A program made the position numbers and the translations under genes. From contig OY783205.1 in the NCBI GenBank assembly GCA_963678705.1, forward strand, positions 3,100,001 to 3,164,000: DNA of 64,000 nucleotides, given 5' to 3'. Source of the stretch: Panorpa germanica (taxonomy: Eukaryota; Arthropoda; Insecta; Mecoptera; Panorpidae). The notes below the pieces were generated by a model. The model worked only from the letters and a program-made list of their open reading frames with translations, did not search any database and had not been told where the DNA came from. This document shows, piece by piece, positions 17,701 to 32,700 of this stretch (the first letter of the stretch is position 1; the number at the start of each line of letters is the position of its first letter).

Positions 17701-20700
17701 ATGGCAAATTAATTTTATATTTTTTAATATTTAAATAATATAATATCAAAATTACACCCATCTTAAAATAGTTTAAAAAAATATATTTTTGGTTATAAAA
17801 AATAGCTTCTGGCATGTTTTAACAAGAACCAAAATGCATGGCAATAATAAATCCACGTTTTTTTTTTTAATAGTTTTTAAAAGTTATTGAAAAAAAATTT
17901 TTTTTCTTAAAATGATTTAAATTTTCATATTTTTACCTGTACAAGTGTCATGCGCAGTAGTTAACGCAACGTCTCCCAGCAGCCAGGTGGCCCGTATGCT
18001 GTTCGAGAGAGCCTAAGAAAATATATATCAAAAATTCAGCTTTCTTAAAATTCTTGTTTTCCCGACGTTGCTAGCTCTCGGACCATAAACATGATAAATT
18101 TATTTCTATTTTTGCTCTTGTTGCCATGCGTTATTGAAACTGTATTTAATACTTGGTACTGCTAAAGTTAAGATAGAATTTTTTACCCAATAAATGTACT
18201 ATTTCTTGTTGTGATTAACTATGTTTCATGTTATTTTTAAAGCTGTAATATTCAAGTTTCGCTGGTTATGCCTGTTAGTGATTTTATTTTACTCCATACT
18301 TATTTTTTCTTTGTTAATGTTTATTGTTTGTTTGCTAGCTTTATGGTTTGTTGTGCTACTGCTCTTAATCTTTTGAATTCGACAAAATGTTCTAGATGTT
18401 TGTAACGTTTGAATCTGTTTAAAGCTATTTGCCTTTCATCTTAAAGTATTAGCACATGACTCATTCCTCCAAGGTAGGGTTGGTTTGTATGGGCTAATTT
18501 TCTATTTTGAAACGGAATTATTTGCTTGTGCTGAAAACCTGGAAGTAATGAATGTGACCATCTTCATTAAATGCAAGGTTGTAGAGTATAATAGTTCTTT
18601 CTTCAACATATAGATTCCAGTCTGCTTTGGGGTTGTTTCATCTTAATCCTGACCAGTGGCTATCTGTTGTATTATTTAAGAGGTTAACTGGTAGGACTGA
18701 CTGTTCAGTACAAAATTAGTACAGAACATAAGAGATGTCTCTGTTGACATTCCAACATTATAATGTACTAGCTTTTACCCCCGTCGCAAGCGACGTTTGT
18801 TTTTTATGAGTGGCTTGAATTTCAGGTCAAAATTTAATTCCATTTTTAAATTGAAATTATAAATAAACTCGTCCTATATTGATTTTAAATTTAATAACAA
18901 TTAATTTTTCATACAAACTGACTAAGAAAATACATTTTTTATATCAAAATAAAAAATATTTTGAATTTATGCGATATTTGGACAACTTTTTTTCAAAATG
19001 TGTGATTTTTTTTTCGATTCGTAAATAAGTTACCAAGGTTAGCCTATATACAAAATTTAAACTTTCTAGCACAATTTTTACTCTCGGCAAATACTGCCCC
19101 CGTGCCCCCCAATAAAATTTTGAAATATTGAATTTTTTTTTATTAATAATATACTTAATTATTCTAGAATCCAGAAAATGAATTTTCTCCAAAGTTCTCT
19201 ACCGGGCCCCCGAATATCTTTAACCCCCACTTTTTCAATTTTTGAATTTCTAATTTTTGAGAAATGTCAGCATTGAATACCTTAATACACATGCCAAATT
19301 TCAACTTTCTATCTTATACGGGTCACTTTTTTCCAGTTTTTCCAAAATTACGGGTTTCCAGGAAATTCAGGGAAAAATCCGGGGACGCCAAAAGTCTTAG
19401 AATTTTTTTCTCTACGAAATAGGAAATTTTTAATAACTTCCCTGGAGCCGTTTTCGAGATGCCATACAAAATTCGAACCAAACATATAAACACATAAACA
19501 TTTAAGAATATAAATATACACCTGGGACATTATAATATACTTGAGTTTACCCCCGTCGCAATGCGACGTCTTTTTGGCGTGTATCATTTGAATCCAATAA
19601 AATAATTCGTTATTAAATTTCATATTTCACTGTTCTATTTTTAAATTGAAATAATAAATAAACTCGCGCACATATACATTAACACATATAAATTGACTAA
19701 AGAAATAATTTTTTTTGTCAAAATAAAAAATATTTTCAATTTATGCGTTATTTGACCAACTTTTTTTCAAAATTTGGGAATTTTTTTTTCGATTCGTAAA
19801 TAAGTTACCAAGGTTAGCCTATATACAAAATTTCAACTTTCTAGCACAATTTTTACTCTCGGCAAATACTGCCCCCGTGCCCCCCAATAAAATTTGAAAA
19901 TTTTGAATTTTTTTTTATTAATAATATACTTAATTATTCTAGAATTCAGAATATAAACTTTCTCCAAAGTTCTCTACCGGGCCCCCGAATTTCTTTAACA
20001 CCCCCTTTTTCAATTTTTGAATTTCTAATTTTTGAGAAATGTCAGCATTGAATACCTTAATACACATGCAAAATTTCAACTTTCTATCTTTTACGAATTA
20101 AAAGTAATACAGCAAAATAGGGCTCACTTTTTTTCCAGTTTTTCCAAAATTACGGGTTTCCAGGAAATTCAGGGAAAAATCCGGGGACGCCAAAAGTCTT
20201 AGAATTTTTTTCTCTACGAAATAGGAAATTTTCAAAAACTTCCCTGGAGCCGTTTTCGAGATGCCATACAAAATTCGAACCAAACATATAAACACATAAA
20301 CATATAAACATACTAGCTTTTACCCCCGTCGCAAGCGACGTCTGTCTTTTATGTGTGGCTTGAACTTCATGTATAAATTTAAATTCCAGCAACGTTTACC
20401 CCCGTCGCAAAGCGAAGACTTTTTGGCGTGTATCATTTAAATCCAATAAAATAATTCGTAATTAAATTTCATATTTAACTGTTCTATTTTTAAATTGAAA
20501 TAATAAATAAACTCGCGCACATATACACACATATAAATTGACTAAAAAAATATTATTTTTTTATCAAAATAAAAAATATTTTCAATTTATGCCTTATTTG
20601 ACCAACTTTTTTTCAAAATTTGGGATTTTTTTTTTCGATTCGTAAATAAGTTACCAAAGTTAGCCTATATACAAAATTTCAACTTTCTAGCACAATTTTT

Positions 20701-23700
20701 ACTCTCGGCAAATACTGCCCCCGTGCCCCCAAATAAAATTTTGGAATTTTGAATTTTTTTTTATTAATAATATACTTAATTATTGTAGAATCCAGAATAT
20801 GAACTTTCTCCAAAGTTCCCTACCGGGCCCCCGAATTTCTTCAACCCCCCCTTTTTCACTTTTTGAATTTCTAATTTTTGAAAAATGTCAGCATTGAATA
20901 CCTTAATACACATGCAAAATTTCAACTTTCTATCTTTTACGAATTAAAAGTAATACAGCAAAAAAGGGTTCACTTTTTTTCCAGTTTTTCCAAAATTACG
21001 GGTTTCCAGGAAATTCAGGGAAAAATCCGAGGACGCCAAAAGTCTTAGAATTTTTTTCTCTACGAAATAGGAAATTTTTAAAAACTTCCATGGAGCCGTT
21101 TTCGAGCTACCATACGAATCGCGTAAACATATAAGAATATAAGAATATAAGAATATAAGAATATAAGAAAACAAACATACACCTCGGACATTATAATATA
21201 AGATAAACATATAAACATATAAACATATAAGAATATAAATAAACACTTGGAACATTATAATATAGGATTGTTGTCTCTGATAGAAGTAATGCGCATGGCA
21301 ACAATACGACGACTGCTGTGTACGCTACGGCCATAGGGCCATCGAGTCAGTTGTGGTTTGGGCTTCTACACTGTCAAGATCATAATTCGCAACCATTTTA
21401 TATTACAAGTATTTTGGTTAAAGTTATTAAAAAGTGTAAATTAATTTTATCATTAAACGATTGAATAAATTATTCAATCTACAAATACTCGCATGGTTTT
21501 ATTTCGTACATGCGAAGCTGGTCCTTCGAAGCCTTACAAAGCCGATCCTTCGAGTTTATTATCCGCGTGTGTTTTTCATTGTGTTTTTGGCGTTTTTTTA
21601 CATTTGCCCCTTGGCGATTGCCATTGATTGGGTAATGCTACGCTCTATTTTGGCGGATTCACGGAGGATTTGGATTTTACAATTACATTTCAAGAAGGTT
21701 TTAATTCCTACAAAAAAAACTGGTCTTACAAGCCATTGGTACCCGCGTGTGATTTCGTGGTGTTTTGAGGTTACGTCTGTATAGTAACCGGCACATGTGC
21801 AAGCTATTTTTTTACATTTACCCTATGGCGGCCTGGCAAGTCATCAATTGCCATTGATTGGGTAATGCAACGCTTGATTTAGACGGATTCACAGACGGTT
21901 TGATTACTACACATTTATATTTCAAGAAAAATTATTCATTACGGAAGAGGATACATGGATGCTGGAAGAGAGTAAAATACTTCTTTACTCATGAAGGTAC
22001 AAAGCTATTATTACTATCTACAAGTACCAATTTGTTAAAAACTTCTTATGTTGCTGGATTAACCTGGATTAGTTTTGTCATCCACGTTTCATCTATCATA
22101 CAAGTACGAATTTATCACCTAAGCAAGATGGAGGGATTGAAAAGGCTTAGAACGGCGCGGACGACTGCAAAAAGTTCAGTATCAAGGATGGACAATTACG
22201 TCAGCGACCCAAGGGCTCTCGACTCCGCTACAGTGGAGGTGCTGCAGGTGAAAAAAGAAAAGATGATGACTACATTCCAATCGTACGAGCTCACGCAGTA
22301 CAGCATTTTAGAAATTGATGATCAAGATGAGGAAGACATTGAAGAAGTTGAAGAAAAGTATTTTAATATTCTAGCAAAATTAAATGCTAGCATCAATAGA
22401 TTAAAAGAAGTTAATAGGCCGGACTTAGTTCCATTGAAGCTCCCAGCGGTGGAAATTCCAATCTTCGATGGCAAGGATATAACCAGGTTTAAGCCCTTTT
22501 ATGAGCTCTTCCAAGCAGTTGTTCATAATAATACCTCATTGTCCGATGTACAAAGACTTTTTTATTTGAGAAAGTATCTCGTTGATGAGGCTCTCTCAAT
22601 AATTATAAATCTGCCGCTTGTGAACAGCTCATACAAAGAGGCTGTTGATTTATTGTTAGCGCGGTATGAAAATAAGGCGAGATTAATCTTTTATCACATT
22701 AATATACTACTTGATATTCCCAACATGCAGAAAGGTACTGCAGTCGCTATAAGGGCTTTTTTATGTCAAGTAAAACAGCAATTACAAGCGTTAAAAAATC
22801 TTGATGAGCCTGTAGACAAATGGGATATGATTTTAATCTCGGTCTTAAGTAGAAAATTAGATATCGTTACTAACCGCACTTTCCACATGGAAAGAAATTT
22901 AGAAGAACTGCCTACTATGGCAGAATTTATTTCATTTTTAGAAAGACGTGCAATTGCACTTGAGTATAGTTTAGATTATAAAAATATGTCACATGACAAT
23001 AATAATAAAGAAAAATTTATTGATCCAAGAAAATTGCATAATCAAAATAAGTATTCACATAATAATATTGTATGTAATCTTGCTATTTGTGAATATACTA
23101 ACCTTGAGAATGTTATGGAACAATCTTGGACAACTGAGAAAGTCCCAGAGGAATCAGATAAGTTTTCTGAGGATTACTTAAAGGCTGAACATAATTTTCA
23201 AAATTCAGTAGCACTTAAAAATAATTTAACTGTTGATTTGCCATTACTCAGCCTAGTAAATAAAATAGAATTGGGGGATTCTTTCTCAGTCGCCCTGCAA
23301 AGATTTAATGTGTTAGAAAAAAGATTTAGACGCAATCCTTCATTATTGGAGGTTTATAAAACATTATTAAACAGATCAACCAGTATTATGACATTAGGTT
23401 TAAAACACAATATTATTTTTATAAATAGTAAGATAAAAACAAATTTAATTTGCTACAAGTCTAGTGTGGCTCCATCAAGTAAGGTACTTACAATACCCCA
23501 GCTTGAGATTATTAGCGCAGTGTTGCTGGCGCGAATAAAACAAGCAACAAATAAAATTTCTGATTTAAATACAATACTTCCATCAGAAGGTGAAGATACT
23601 AATTGCAATGCTTACAACATTGAAGTAAAACAAACACCTGTACTGTTGGAATTGTTGTTGATGATTGTTGTGCCAGTTATGTTAATGATATTGTATGCTA

Positions 23701-26700
23701 CATTGTTAGTTACGGTTTCTGTTATATTTAGGATAGTAATTAATTTGTTTTATATTATTTTCACAAAATTATGTAGACTACCATAGAATTAAGAAGTTTA
23801 TATTATTTTGTGTAATTTTGTTTATAATAGTTTTAAGAAGAATTAGAATTAAGAAGTTTACATTATTTTTTGTAATTTGGTTTATAATAATTTTATGTAA
23901 CATTGTATAATTTGATATTGGTTGTGAGCTTATCTATTTATCCTGGCCGCCCAATTTATGTTCAGTACAAAATTAGTACAGAACATAAGAGATGTCTCTG
24001 TTGACATTCCAACATTATAATGTATTGTTGTCTCTGATAGAAGTAATGCGCATGGCAACAATACGACGACTGCTGTGTACGCTACGGCCATAGGGCCATC
24101 GAGTCAGTTGTGGTTTGGGCTTCTACACTGTCAAGATCATAATTCGCAACCATTTTATATTACAAGTATTTTGGTTAAAGTTATTAAAAAGTGTAAATTA
24201 ATTTTATCATTAAACGATTGAATAAATTATTCAATCTACAAATACTCGCATGGTTTTATTTCGTACACTGACCATTACAGTATCGATACAATTTGTGGTT
24301 AGCATAAAGATAAATCGAGTGCTGATGTACTTTGGAAAGAAATATTAAAATAAGTGTGTTGGCCATCATTTAAGACGCCTTCACTTCGACACCAAACAAT
24401 AGCGAATAGGCGTTCTTCCTAATCGAATAATTAGTGCCGGTGAAAAAGAGAAAGGAAAGCAGCAGTTCCTAACCCACAGCGGTAATCAAATCAGCAGCGA
24501 AGATGTTTGGAGTAAGATTACCATACAAAAACAACCACGTAACAGACCAGGAGAAGAAACGAATAAAGAACTACGCAGCACAAAACGACCAAAAATGGAT
24601 TATGGCTATAGCTGAATCTCCTCGTTGCGATAACAAACAGGTTTAGCTTAGCAGACAAATATAATTTATGATCAAAGATGACCAAAGAAAGTATTTTATC
24701 TGAATACACAAAATTAAACGAAATAACAATTAATATTTTCTGGCACAAATTGGAAAAGTAACAACGTCTTCAGGATTATAAAAAAAGTTTATGATACTGA
24801 TACTGAAATACATAATCGCAGAATACCATTCGTACTAATAAAGAACAAGACGTGAAGTTCAAGGTGCTAAGAAATTTGCATAGCTCATATAGAGTAGATC
24901 TTTTGCGTGAGCAGATAGAGGAGTGTGACCACAACGCCATCTATATTAGCAACATCCATTACAAATGTCTGAAACTTCGCTATACATGTAGCTTCGCTAT
25001 ACAAACAATATTACAAAATATATTTTTTGCTAAACACAAAAAAAGAAATACCCGGCTCTACATAATTCATGCAATCTCCCCCCGCCAGACATATAGACCT
25101 ACCCGGACTGGGATAACATATGCACAACCAGTAATCCAAGAGGAGCAGGAGCGTCAACCTAACCTGAAAAGGAATGTAACACCAACAGGACAAATGAACA
25201 AATTGTAGTAGTAGAACAAATTATGATAGGACTTATGGAACAAATGAGCACCTTGCTGAATCTGTTAACACCTCTTACAAAAATTAACGTATCAAAAATA
25301 AACCTTGAAACCAACGGCTTATCCCAGAATAGACAAGAAATTGAAGCATTCATAGTTAGCAACATAATTTATATAACAATTATAAATAAGATCTCCCTGG
25401 AAGTGTGAATTGTTCTGGAGGAACAGCTATTAAAGGACTTGCTTTAAACACCAAGAAGCAGGCAAATATAAACAGGAGCATATCCAAGTTACAAACATAG
25501 GCGCAGAGGTTTGAAAGAAAGCTGTAACCATATTAGAAATTTACTGCCCTAACACTTTTTAGGGTTCTAAACTGACAACAATTAGAAGATGTACAAAACC
25601 ATTAAAGCGAATCCACCTACTGGCCAACGGACAGAAAAATTTCACATTCTTTATTTTCAAGAATTCATTATCGAAGGGTATGTCAAGTAAATTTGCAGTG
25701 AATATAAGAAGAAAATAGAAGAAAAATCGTCTCAACCTACCTGGACTTCTCATGCAATCATTCTTTTCTCTTTATAACAATAAGTAGCCAATTTTTAAAG
25801 AAGGACAAAGCGGCGATTGTTCTGTACAATAAAAAAAAAAACTGAAAATGTTTTCGGAAAATGGGGGAAAACTCAACATCAAAATACACTTAAAGGCAGA
25901 AGGTGACATTACAGACACCGTGTAATATAAAGCTTGAAAACCAGCACCAATGTGTTGAACATATGACACAAAAGACTGCTGATCTGTGACGGTGAGGGAA
26001 ATGTCAGTAGCTAAGAGTGAGATAAAGAAGAAGTGGCAAGTGATAAGGTTACATGAGCACAAAAGAATGCTAAATAAAGCTACCAAGTTGTGCTAATAAT
26101 GTGACGAAACATTTTAACACCATCATTCTATGTGTTCCATATTTTTTAAGATTACGTTTTGACCATATACATACGGCCGCGAATGTTGTGTAAAATAAAC
26201 ATTGAATGGTGGGTGGGAAGGGTGCTATGGTGATAAAGGTATTGTTAAAAGATGACGTTGCAAGATCATAATGTAGTAGAAGGGTTTTAGAACATATAGG
26301 TGTGTCATGGGCACAGACGTGTTCCAATGTGCCTCGTAATAAATACTTTTACATGTTATTTGATATGTCTATTTTACTCTAAGTTGTTTGATTACTATAC
26401 CGTGAAATATTAGTAAGCAACTTAACTGATACTAGGAATACGGTCGTAATCTAATGGGGATTTACTCATTTAGCATCGGGCAGAAGTCTGAAATGTATAT
26501 ATGTTAATAATTTCAACATTTTATTATCTAAAAGCACTTTCTAACAAATTTCAAGAAGCTGAAGCAACCGCAGATATCAATTCTATCAATACACGGAGAA
26601 ACACGAAACTGGGTAAAAAGCAGCAGTACTTGCTAATCATTTGGAAAAGATTTTGTTCCACTCCTCAGCGAAACAAAATCAGAAAGAGAAATCAAAAGAG

Positions 26701-29700
26701 ACTTAATTAGAGCCCATCAATTAGAATAACCTATAGAAAAATTTATCTAAGCCATATGGTCGAGGTGTACGGTTTTGGAATGAAAGATTGTTTTTTGGCG
26801 TGTCAAAACTTGGGTAGGAGGTTTGTCTACAGAAAATATTTAGGACTTTAAGAGGTCTCTTAAAAAGTGTTTTAATAGGTCCCATTTCTGGTCTGGTTCA
26901 TTTATTTTGTTGTAGTTTGCTGGTTTTAAATGTATTCTCGAACTACTAGCTTTAATGCGTCTTCCATTTTGTTTAGATTTTGTACTGTAGCAGTAAAAGT
27001 TAGATACAGTGGGGTATTAGTAAACAGTTAAATAGAACCTACCTCTCATGATAAAGTGAAGAAATGCGACTACACCCAACTGAAAAAGTCGCAAGAAAGC
27101 ATTTGCAGTGTGGGAACGCCCTAGAACTGGTTATTTCTATAGATATATTACATAATATATTGTATTCTGTTATATTACATTACTGTAATGAGTATTTTTT
27201 CTGTGTTCTATTTGTTGTGGTTACCAACCTATCAGCCGACGCACGGCATCTTAACCGTAAGTAATTGTCTGATGTGATTTTTAATTAATAGTTTTGTTAA
27301 GTATGCTTCTCATGTTATCTAGTTCAATAAGAGTGAGAATGTGAAAAATTAAAATGTCTATCCTAGCTCCATCAGCTTATTATATTTATTAAATATAATA
27401 AGCTGATATTAAAGGTTATATTATATAACCTTTAAAAACTACAAACATTGCATTGCTCACATCGCCAGCACTTTTAAAAACACGTTAAACACTGACACGT
27501 GTCGTTGTATATTAGTTTAATGTTGCTGGATATAATTGAAGTTGACATCCGACCAAAGACACCGTAATTTACCATCAAGTTGTTTCACTTAACTTAGCAG
27601 AATTTCACATTTAAGTTTTAATGGAGCCAGAAAACGTATCATGCAACATGCATCAGTTCTGAGTCACGTGCGCACGCAACTTATTAAACGTGAAACAATG
27701 CTATCGAACGTTGCTCTAAATGGCACATTTCAGCAGATGTCAAATTGTCAGTCTATATTTTTCGGATTTTAATTTTTCTTTACAAACAAAGATGGTTTTA
27801 TATCTAGTCTTTTATTCCATTTAGTTTAATCTTTCAATGTGTTTGTGCAAATTCCATCCAACGATCTAATGTCCAGTTCGCCTTGACGGAACCAAAATGT
27901 TTTGTGATTTGATCGGTCTGGAATGTGATCATTCAATGTTTGTAACACCGGATCGAAATGTGCTTTGAATGTACAAATTTAGTTTATTTTACACACAAAT
28001 GTTTACTAAGGACTCATGCAATTTGACCATTGTTTCTTATTCTATTCTTCTTGGTTATTTCCATGCAGACCGCAGTTCCTATGAGCACAACAGCTCTTCG
28101 AAACGTAAGTTTAGTGGACGTGTTCAATGGTCATAAATTGTGAAATCATTAATAACTTAAACTGTGTTTACGGTTTCCTTCCTCTTAGAATTAAGCGTCG
28201 AACGCTCAGCTGGTAAGTTTCTTCTTTGTTTTACGGAGTACAATGTTAGGTTAGGCACTCAAATTCAATCACTTCGCGGTTTAACGACCTGTTGCATAGG
28301 AAGAGAATTCCCACTTGACAAAATGTTTCCATTTATTATTTGTTTTTCTTTATAATTCTTAATATGACTCATACTACAAAGCTTATACTAAACTAATTAA
28401 ATACAAAAACCAATTAAATTTCTGCTGTAAACAAATTCCTTGCTTGGTTGAGCTCTTTTTAGTCTTTTCATTTTTCCAGGATTATTGATCGCGAAATATA
28501 TTGCAGCGCTAAACATCGAGTTTTCCATTTTCTTGTCACTACATACAAATTGAAAATTTATCAGTGATTCTTCTTTTGTATTTGGTTTAATCCGAATTAT
28601 CATTTTTAATGGATTCTTAGCTGTCTTTCATATATTCACATGCAGCAATTCGATGCCACAGGTCATCTTTCTCCCACTTTCTACATCTCTCTTCCCATAT
28701 GTTTTTCCATGTCCTATTGGGATATTTCCAAATCCAAAATCATATTTGTTGTAAGTAATTTGTAATATTCTTTTCCCTACATTCCAGAAGTTCCTTGTTT
28801 ATATGGTTTATTTCCCCATTTTTGATAAACTTATTCTCCAATATTTGGATTTTATCGATATTATTATTATATCGATAGGTCAGGGTCTGCCTCTTCTTCA
28901 CCACATTCGCATTTAGAGTTTGGAATGATTTTGTTTCTTGCTAGATGTTTCGGAGCTCAAGTATGATTCATTCTTAGTCTTGAGGTCATTGTAATTAATC
29001 TTCTTGGCCATTTTAGTTTGGCAAACCATGCCTTACGTCTCAGTATTGGTTGTATTGTATAAAATTCTCTACCTTTATCAGAATTGTCCCACTTGTCTTG
29101 CCAATTTTTCATTTCATTTTGTTCTAATTCTGCTTTCATGTCTGATTTTATAAAAAATGAAATATATTTATCACAGGAAGAAGCTACCTTGGCCATTTGA
29201 TCAACTTTTTCATTTCCCTTAATTCCTTTATGTGACGGTATCCAAATTAGTTTAATATTTCGGCCCTTATCTATTTCCCTATTTATTTATTTTTTGACAT
29301 AATAAATTTTGATGTGTAATTTTGTATTGATTCCCTTACTGCTTAACGACTGTATGACTGATAACGAGTCGGATAATATTAAAGTGTTGTCTCTGTCATC
29401 AGTAATGATTTGATCCACAGCTAGATCTATGGCACATAACTCAGCTGTATATATGGATGCTTGATTATGAAGCTTGTAAATTCTGCCATTGTTAATATCT
29501 ACTACTGCTGCACCCACTCCATCTGCTTCTTTTGAGCCGTCAGTATATAATTTTGTATAATTCGGGAATTGTTGCTCCAATTTTTGTTGTAAGTCTATAG
29601 TTATTAGCTCAGGTAATATGTTACTCATATTTAGCTCCTTGCCATTAGCTATATTTGCAGGAGGTCCTCTACCTGAGTAATAATAATCTAATTCGAAAAT

Positions 29701-32700
29701 GGGTATTTCTACTGGGGTTCCTCTTTCTGTCCATTTCCTTTTTTCATTTATCCAAATTGCATTAAGCTCATGACTTCTTGAACCTGTTCTTGATAATTCG
29801 TTAAGTTCGTCCCTTATTAATGTGTTATTTGTCATTAAAGCGCTAGCCATAAAGTAAGACGATTTCTTTATCCATCTTTCTTTTAATGGTGGCATACAAG
29901 CCTCTGCTAGTAATGAAAGGGTATGAGTTGTACAGATAGCTCCTAATACTATTCTTAAAGCTTTATATTGCAATTTTTCAAGTGATTTTATTGTATTCTT
30001 TTTACACATTATTAGTACCTCTGCACCATACTCCAAATGAGGGCGGACTAATGATTTATATAAATTTAGTAGCGAAGATGTATTTAGTCCCCATCTTTGT
30101 CCAGCAAACATTTTGAGTATATTGATTGCAGGTTCAGCTTTCTTTTTAATATTGAGTATTATTGATTTTTCGGATTTATTTGTGGAAAATGGAAATCCTA
30201 AGTATATATAATTATTTGTGAATTCCAATTTTTGTTTACCTAAAGTTATTATAGGTGGCTGAGATATTTTTGAACTCATGTTAAAAATCATTAGTTTAGA
30301 TTTTTCGGTTGATGCTTCTAAACAAGCATCATTAAGCCATTTCTCTAAGTAATTTACAGTCTTTTGCATTTGTTTTCCAGTCTCCACTGTAGTATTTTCT
30401 TGTGATAAGAAAACTAAGTCATCCACATATGATATCCATGATATTGTTGGGTTGAGATACGGTTTTATTGATCTAACCATCATATTAAGCCTTTCCTAGT
30501 TTAAACCCACTTATTTTCTTATTTATCATAATTAGATTTGAATCTAAGCACGGCACAAATTAGTGCATGGACATTGGACAGGCTTGATATTTTTCGTTAA
30601 ATCAGTTTTTTTTATGATTGCAGGTTTTTGTCATCTAAATACTTTTTATAAATATTATTATTTTTCTTTTTGACTGTGTTATACCTTTCTTGCAGTCACT
30701 GGCGTAGCTAGGTATGGGCGAGTCGGTGCAGTGCACCGGGGCCCCCGGACTTTTATAACTTATATTTATATTTTAACGGTTTCACAGTGAAGTAATACTC
30801 TTAGTAAATAGTTATTCCCGACAATACATATAAAACTTTTATAACAAAAACATAAACAATAACAAAAATTCTAAATAAAAATGAATTTTTTTTATTGAGA
30901 GTGTATTTCATACTCACTTGTATACAAATTTATCGCTGAACATGAGGGAGGGGAGAAACATGGACCAGGCAAGGGTCTAAGTCTATTACGTAATTCTCTG
31001 AGGCAGAAGTACGCATTCTAGAGTTGTTTATGTTAAGATTAAGCTGAAACAAAAGTAGCTGCAGGATTGTACTTAGAGTCTTAGAGCGTAATATCGCTAA
31101 CAATATACAGAAACGCCAGATGTTTATTTCCTTTGGTCTACTATTAAAACATCATAATAATTGATTTGGATAAGATAGAAGGAGTGACATAAGTGCACAT
31201 AAATTGGTGCAAAATAGTATACCTGCTAGTGTAGAAAGTAGCATATTCCAGTCCGCGTGTTTGACACTCTTGCCTTCGGATAAGGGTCAGTTTCACATGC
31301 GGGTTGAAATGTCCCACTTTCTTCCCTCGGTGTGTAATATACTATTAATGTTTTATGTACAATAAATGTTTTACATACATACGTGCATAAATCTTTTGAT
31401 TTACTTCGTTTTATTTATTAATACCAATATTATAAATCCAAGTATACATTCCTAAACTCTTCACCTAGGCGATCACTAAAGCTCACAAAAGACACACATA
31501 CATATACATGTAGTAAGTAGTTTTGCTGTGCTATGCAGTGTACGATAAAGAGCTGATGATAAACTAATAGCTTTGTACCTTTAAAGTATTTATATATATT
31601 TATATCTGACTTGAAAAACCTAAACAGTTTAGTTAGGGGCTCAGATTTTTTTGCACCGGGGCCCATGGTTACCTAGCTACGGCACTGCTTGCAGTTCCAT
31701 ATATGGCAAACTCATGACAAATTTAGTTTGTCGCTTTTTGAAAGTCTAAATCCATTATTGCACATGTGACTTTATTTTTTTTGTGTACATTATTATATCT
31801 CTCATTGCTGTGCACTCTGCGTGCAATGTTCTTTTGCTTGACTGCACATTATGCTCTTCCACTTTCTACCAGTATGTTCATCACACTTTTAATTTTGCTA
31901 CCTAATATTGTCATCAATAATTTATAATCTATGTTGGTTGAAGTTATGGGTCTAAATTCATTAAAACCTTCTACGACCTTCCTTACGACTTTTCTCTTTT
32001 CATATTATTGTAACCACTTCTTTGGCTGACTTTCTAGGTTGTTTTGCGAATTCTATAGAAAGGCTTTGTACTATATTGTCAGAGCTTTATGTATACTAAG
32101 TGCTAAAACAAAACAAAAATACAAAATAAAATAACAATAAAAAAGTTACAAGTAATGCGCTCGGTAAAATGTAAATAGCATTATGAAGTTGTAAGAAGAA
32201 TACTTATCAAACATCGAAGCCAATGCGTCATCCTCTTAGACCAGAGCAAAGACGAAGATGGAACCTAATCCTAAAACAATAGAAATGTTGATTCAAAGAT
32301 CCCTGACTTTTGCACAACTCCTCTATGATGGTAAATAACTTATAAGCCTATGAAAGAAGTCTGAACTTGATGAAGAAGCGTTTAACTTATGAGAGTATGT
32401 CATCACTAAAATCTAGACTGTGTAATGTCCATTTCTAACGCATTAAATTTCCTAATAACATTGAATAATAAGGCTAATGCAATTAGTCATTTCATTTATT
32501 CTACAGTGTCAATTATAACCAAACTTTATTATCAAATTCACCGACATGCTTAAATATTTAAGTAATGAAGAAGAAGAAGGGTGGGATGTTCATAATCCCG
32601 AGGAACATGTTTCCATATTTATTCTTTTATAATATGTCATATCATAAGCTTATTGCCTGCACTGGCAGATTGCTGTTAACTCATTGAGATAATAATAAAA

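Larger units (their letters stand above)
18702..24267 (+). mobile_element. BEL/Pao LTR retrotransposon, complete ends, pol deleted
   Basis: Two 309-bp LTRs begin TGTTCAGTACAAAATTAG and end TTTCGTACA. The 3' LTR is 23959-24267. The 5' LTR is 18702-18767 plus 21268-21510, split by a 2.5-kb repeat insertion; 66 plus 243 bases add up exactly to 309. Both sides carry the perfect 5-bp target duplication CTGAC (18697-18701 and 24268-24272). A TGGTCCTTCGAAGCC stretch at 21519, 8 bp after the LTR, fits a primer binding site. The single long frame between the LTRs is a gag/pol fusion described separately. LTRs look nearly identical, suggesting a recent insertion. Confidence 0.9.

Noticed and set aside
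19348..21255. Minus-strand frames with repeated FVEKKILRLLAS-type text
   Set aside because: They are translations of the repeat units in the LTR insertion, reproduced in each unit.
21461..21784. 107-codon open frame with hydrophobic segments
   Set aside because: It begins in the 5' LTR and runs through the leader of the BEL/Pao element; not a separate gene.
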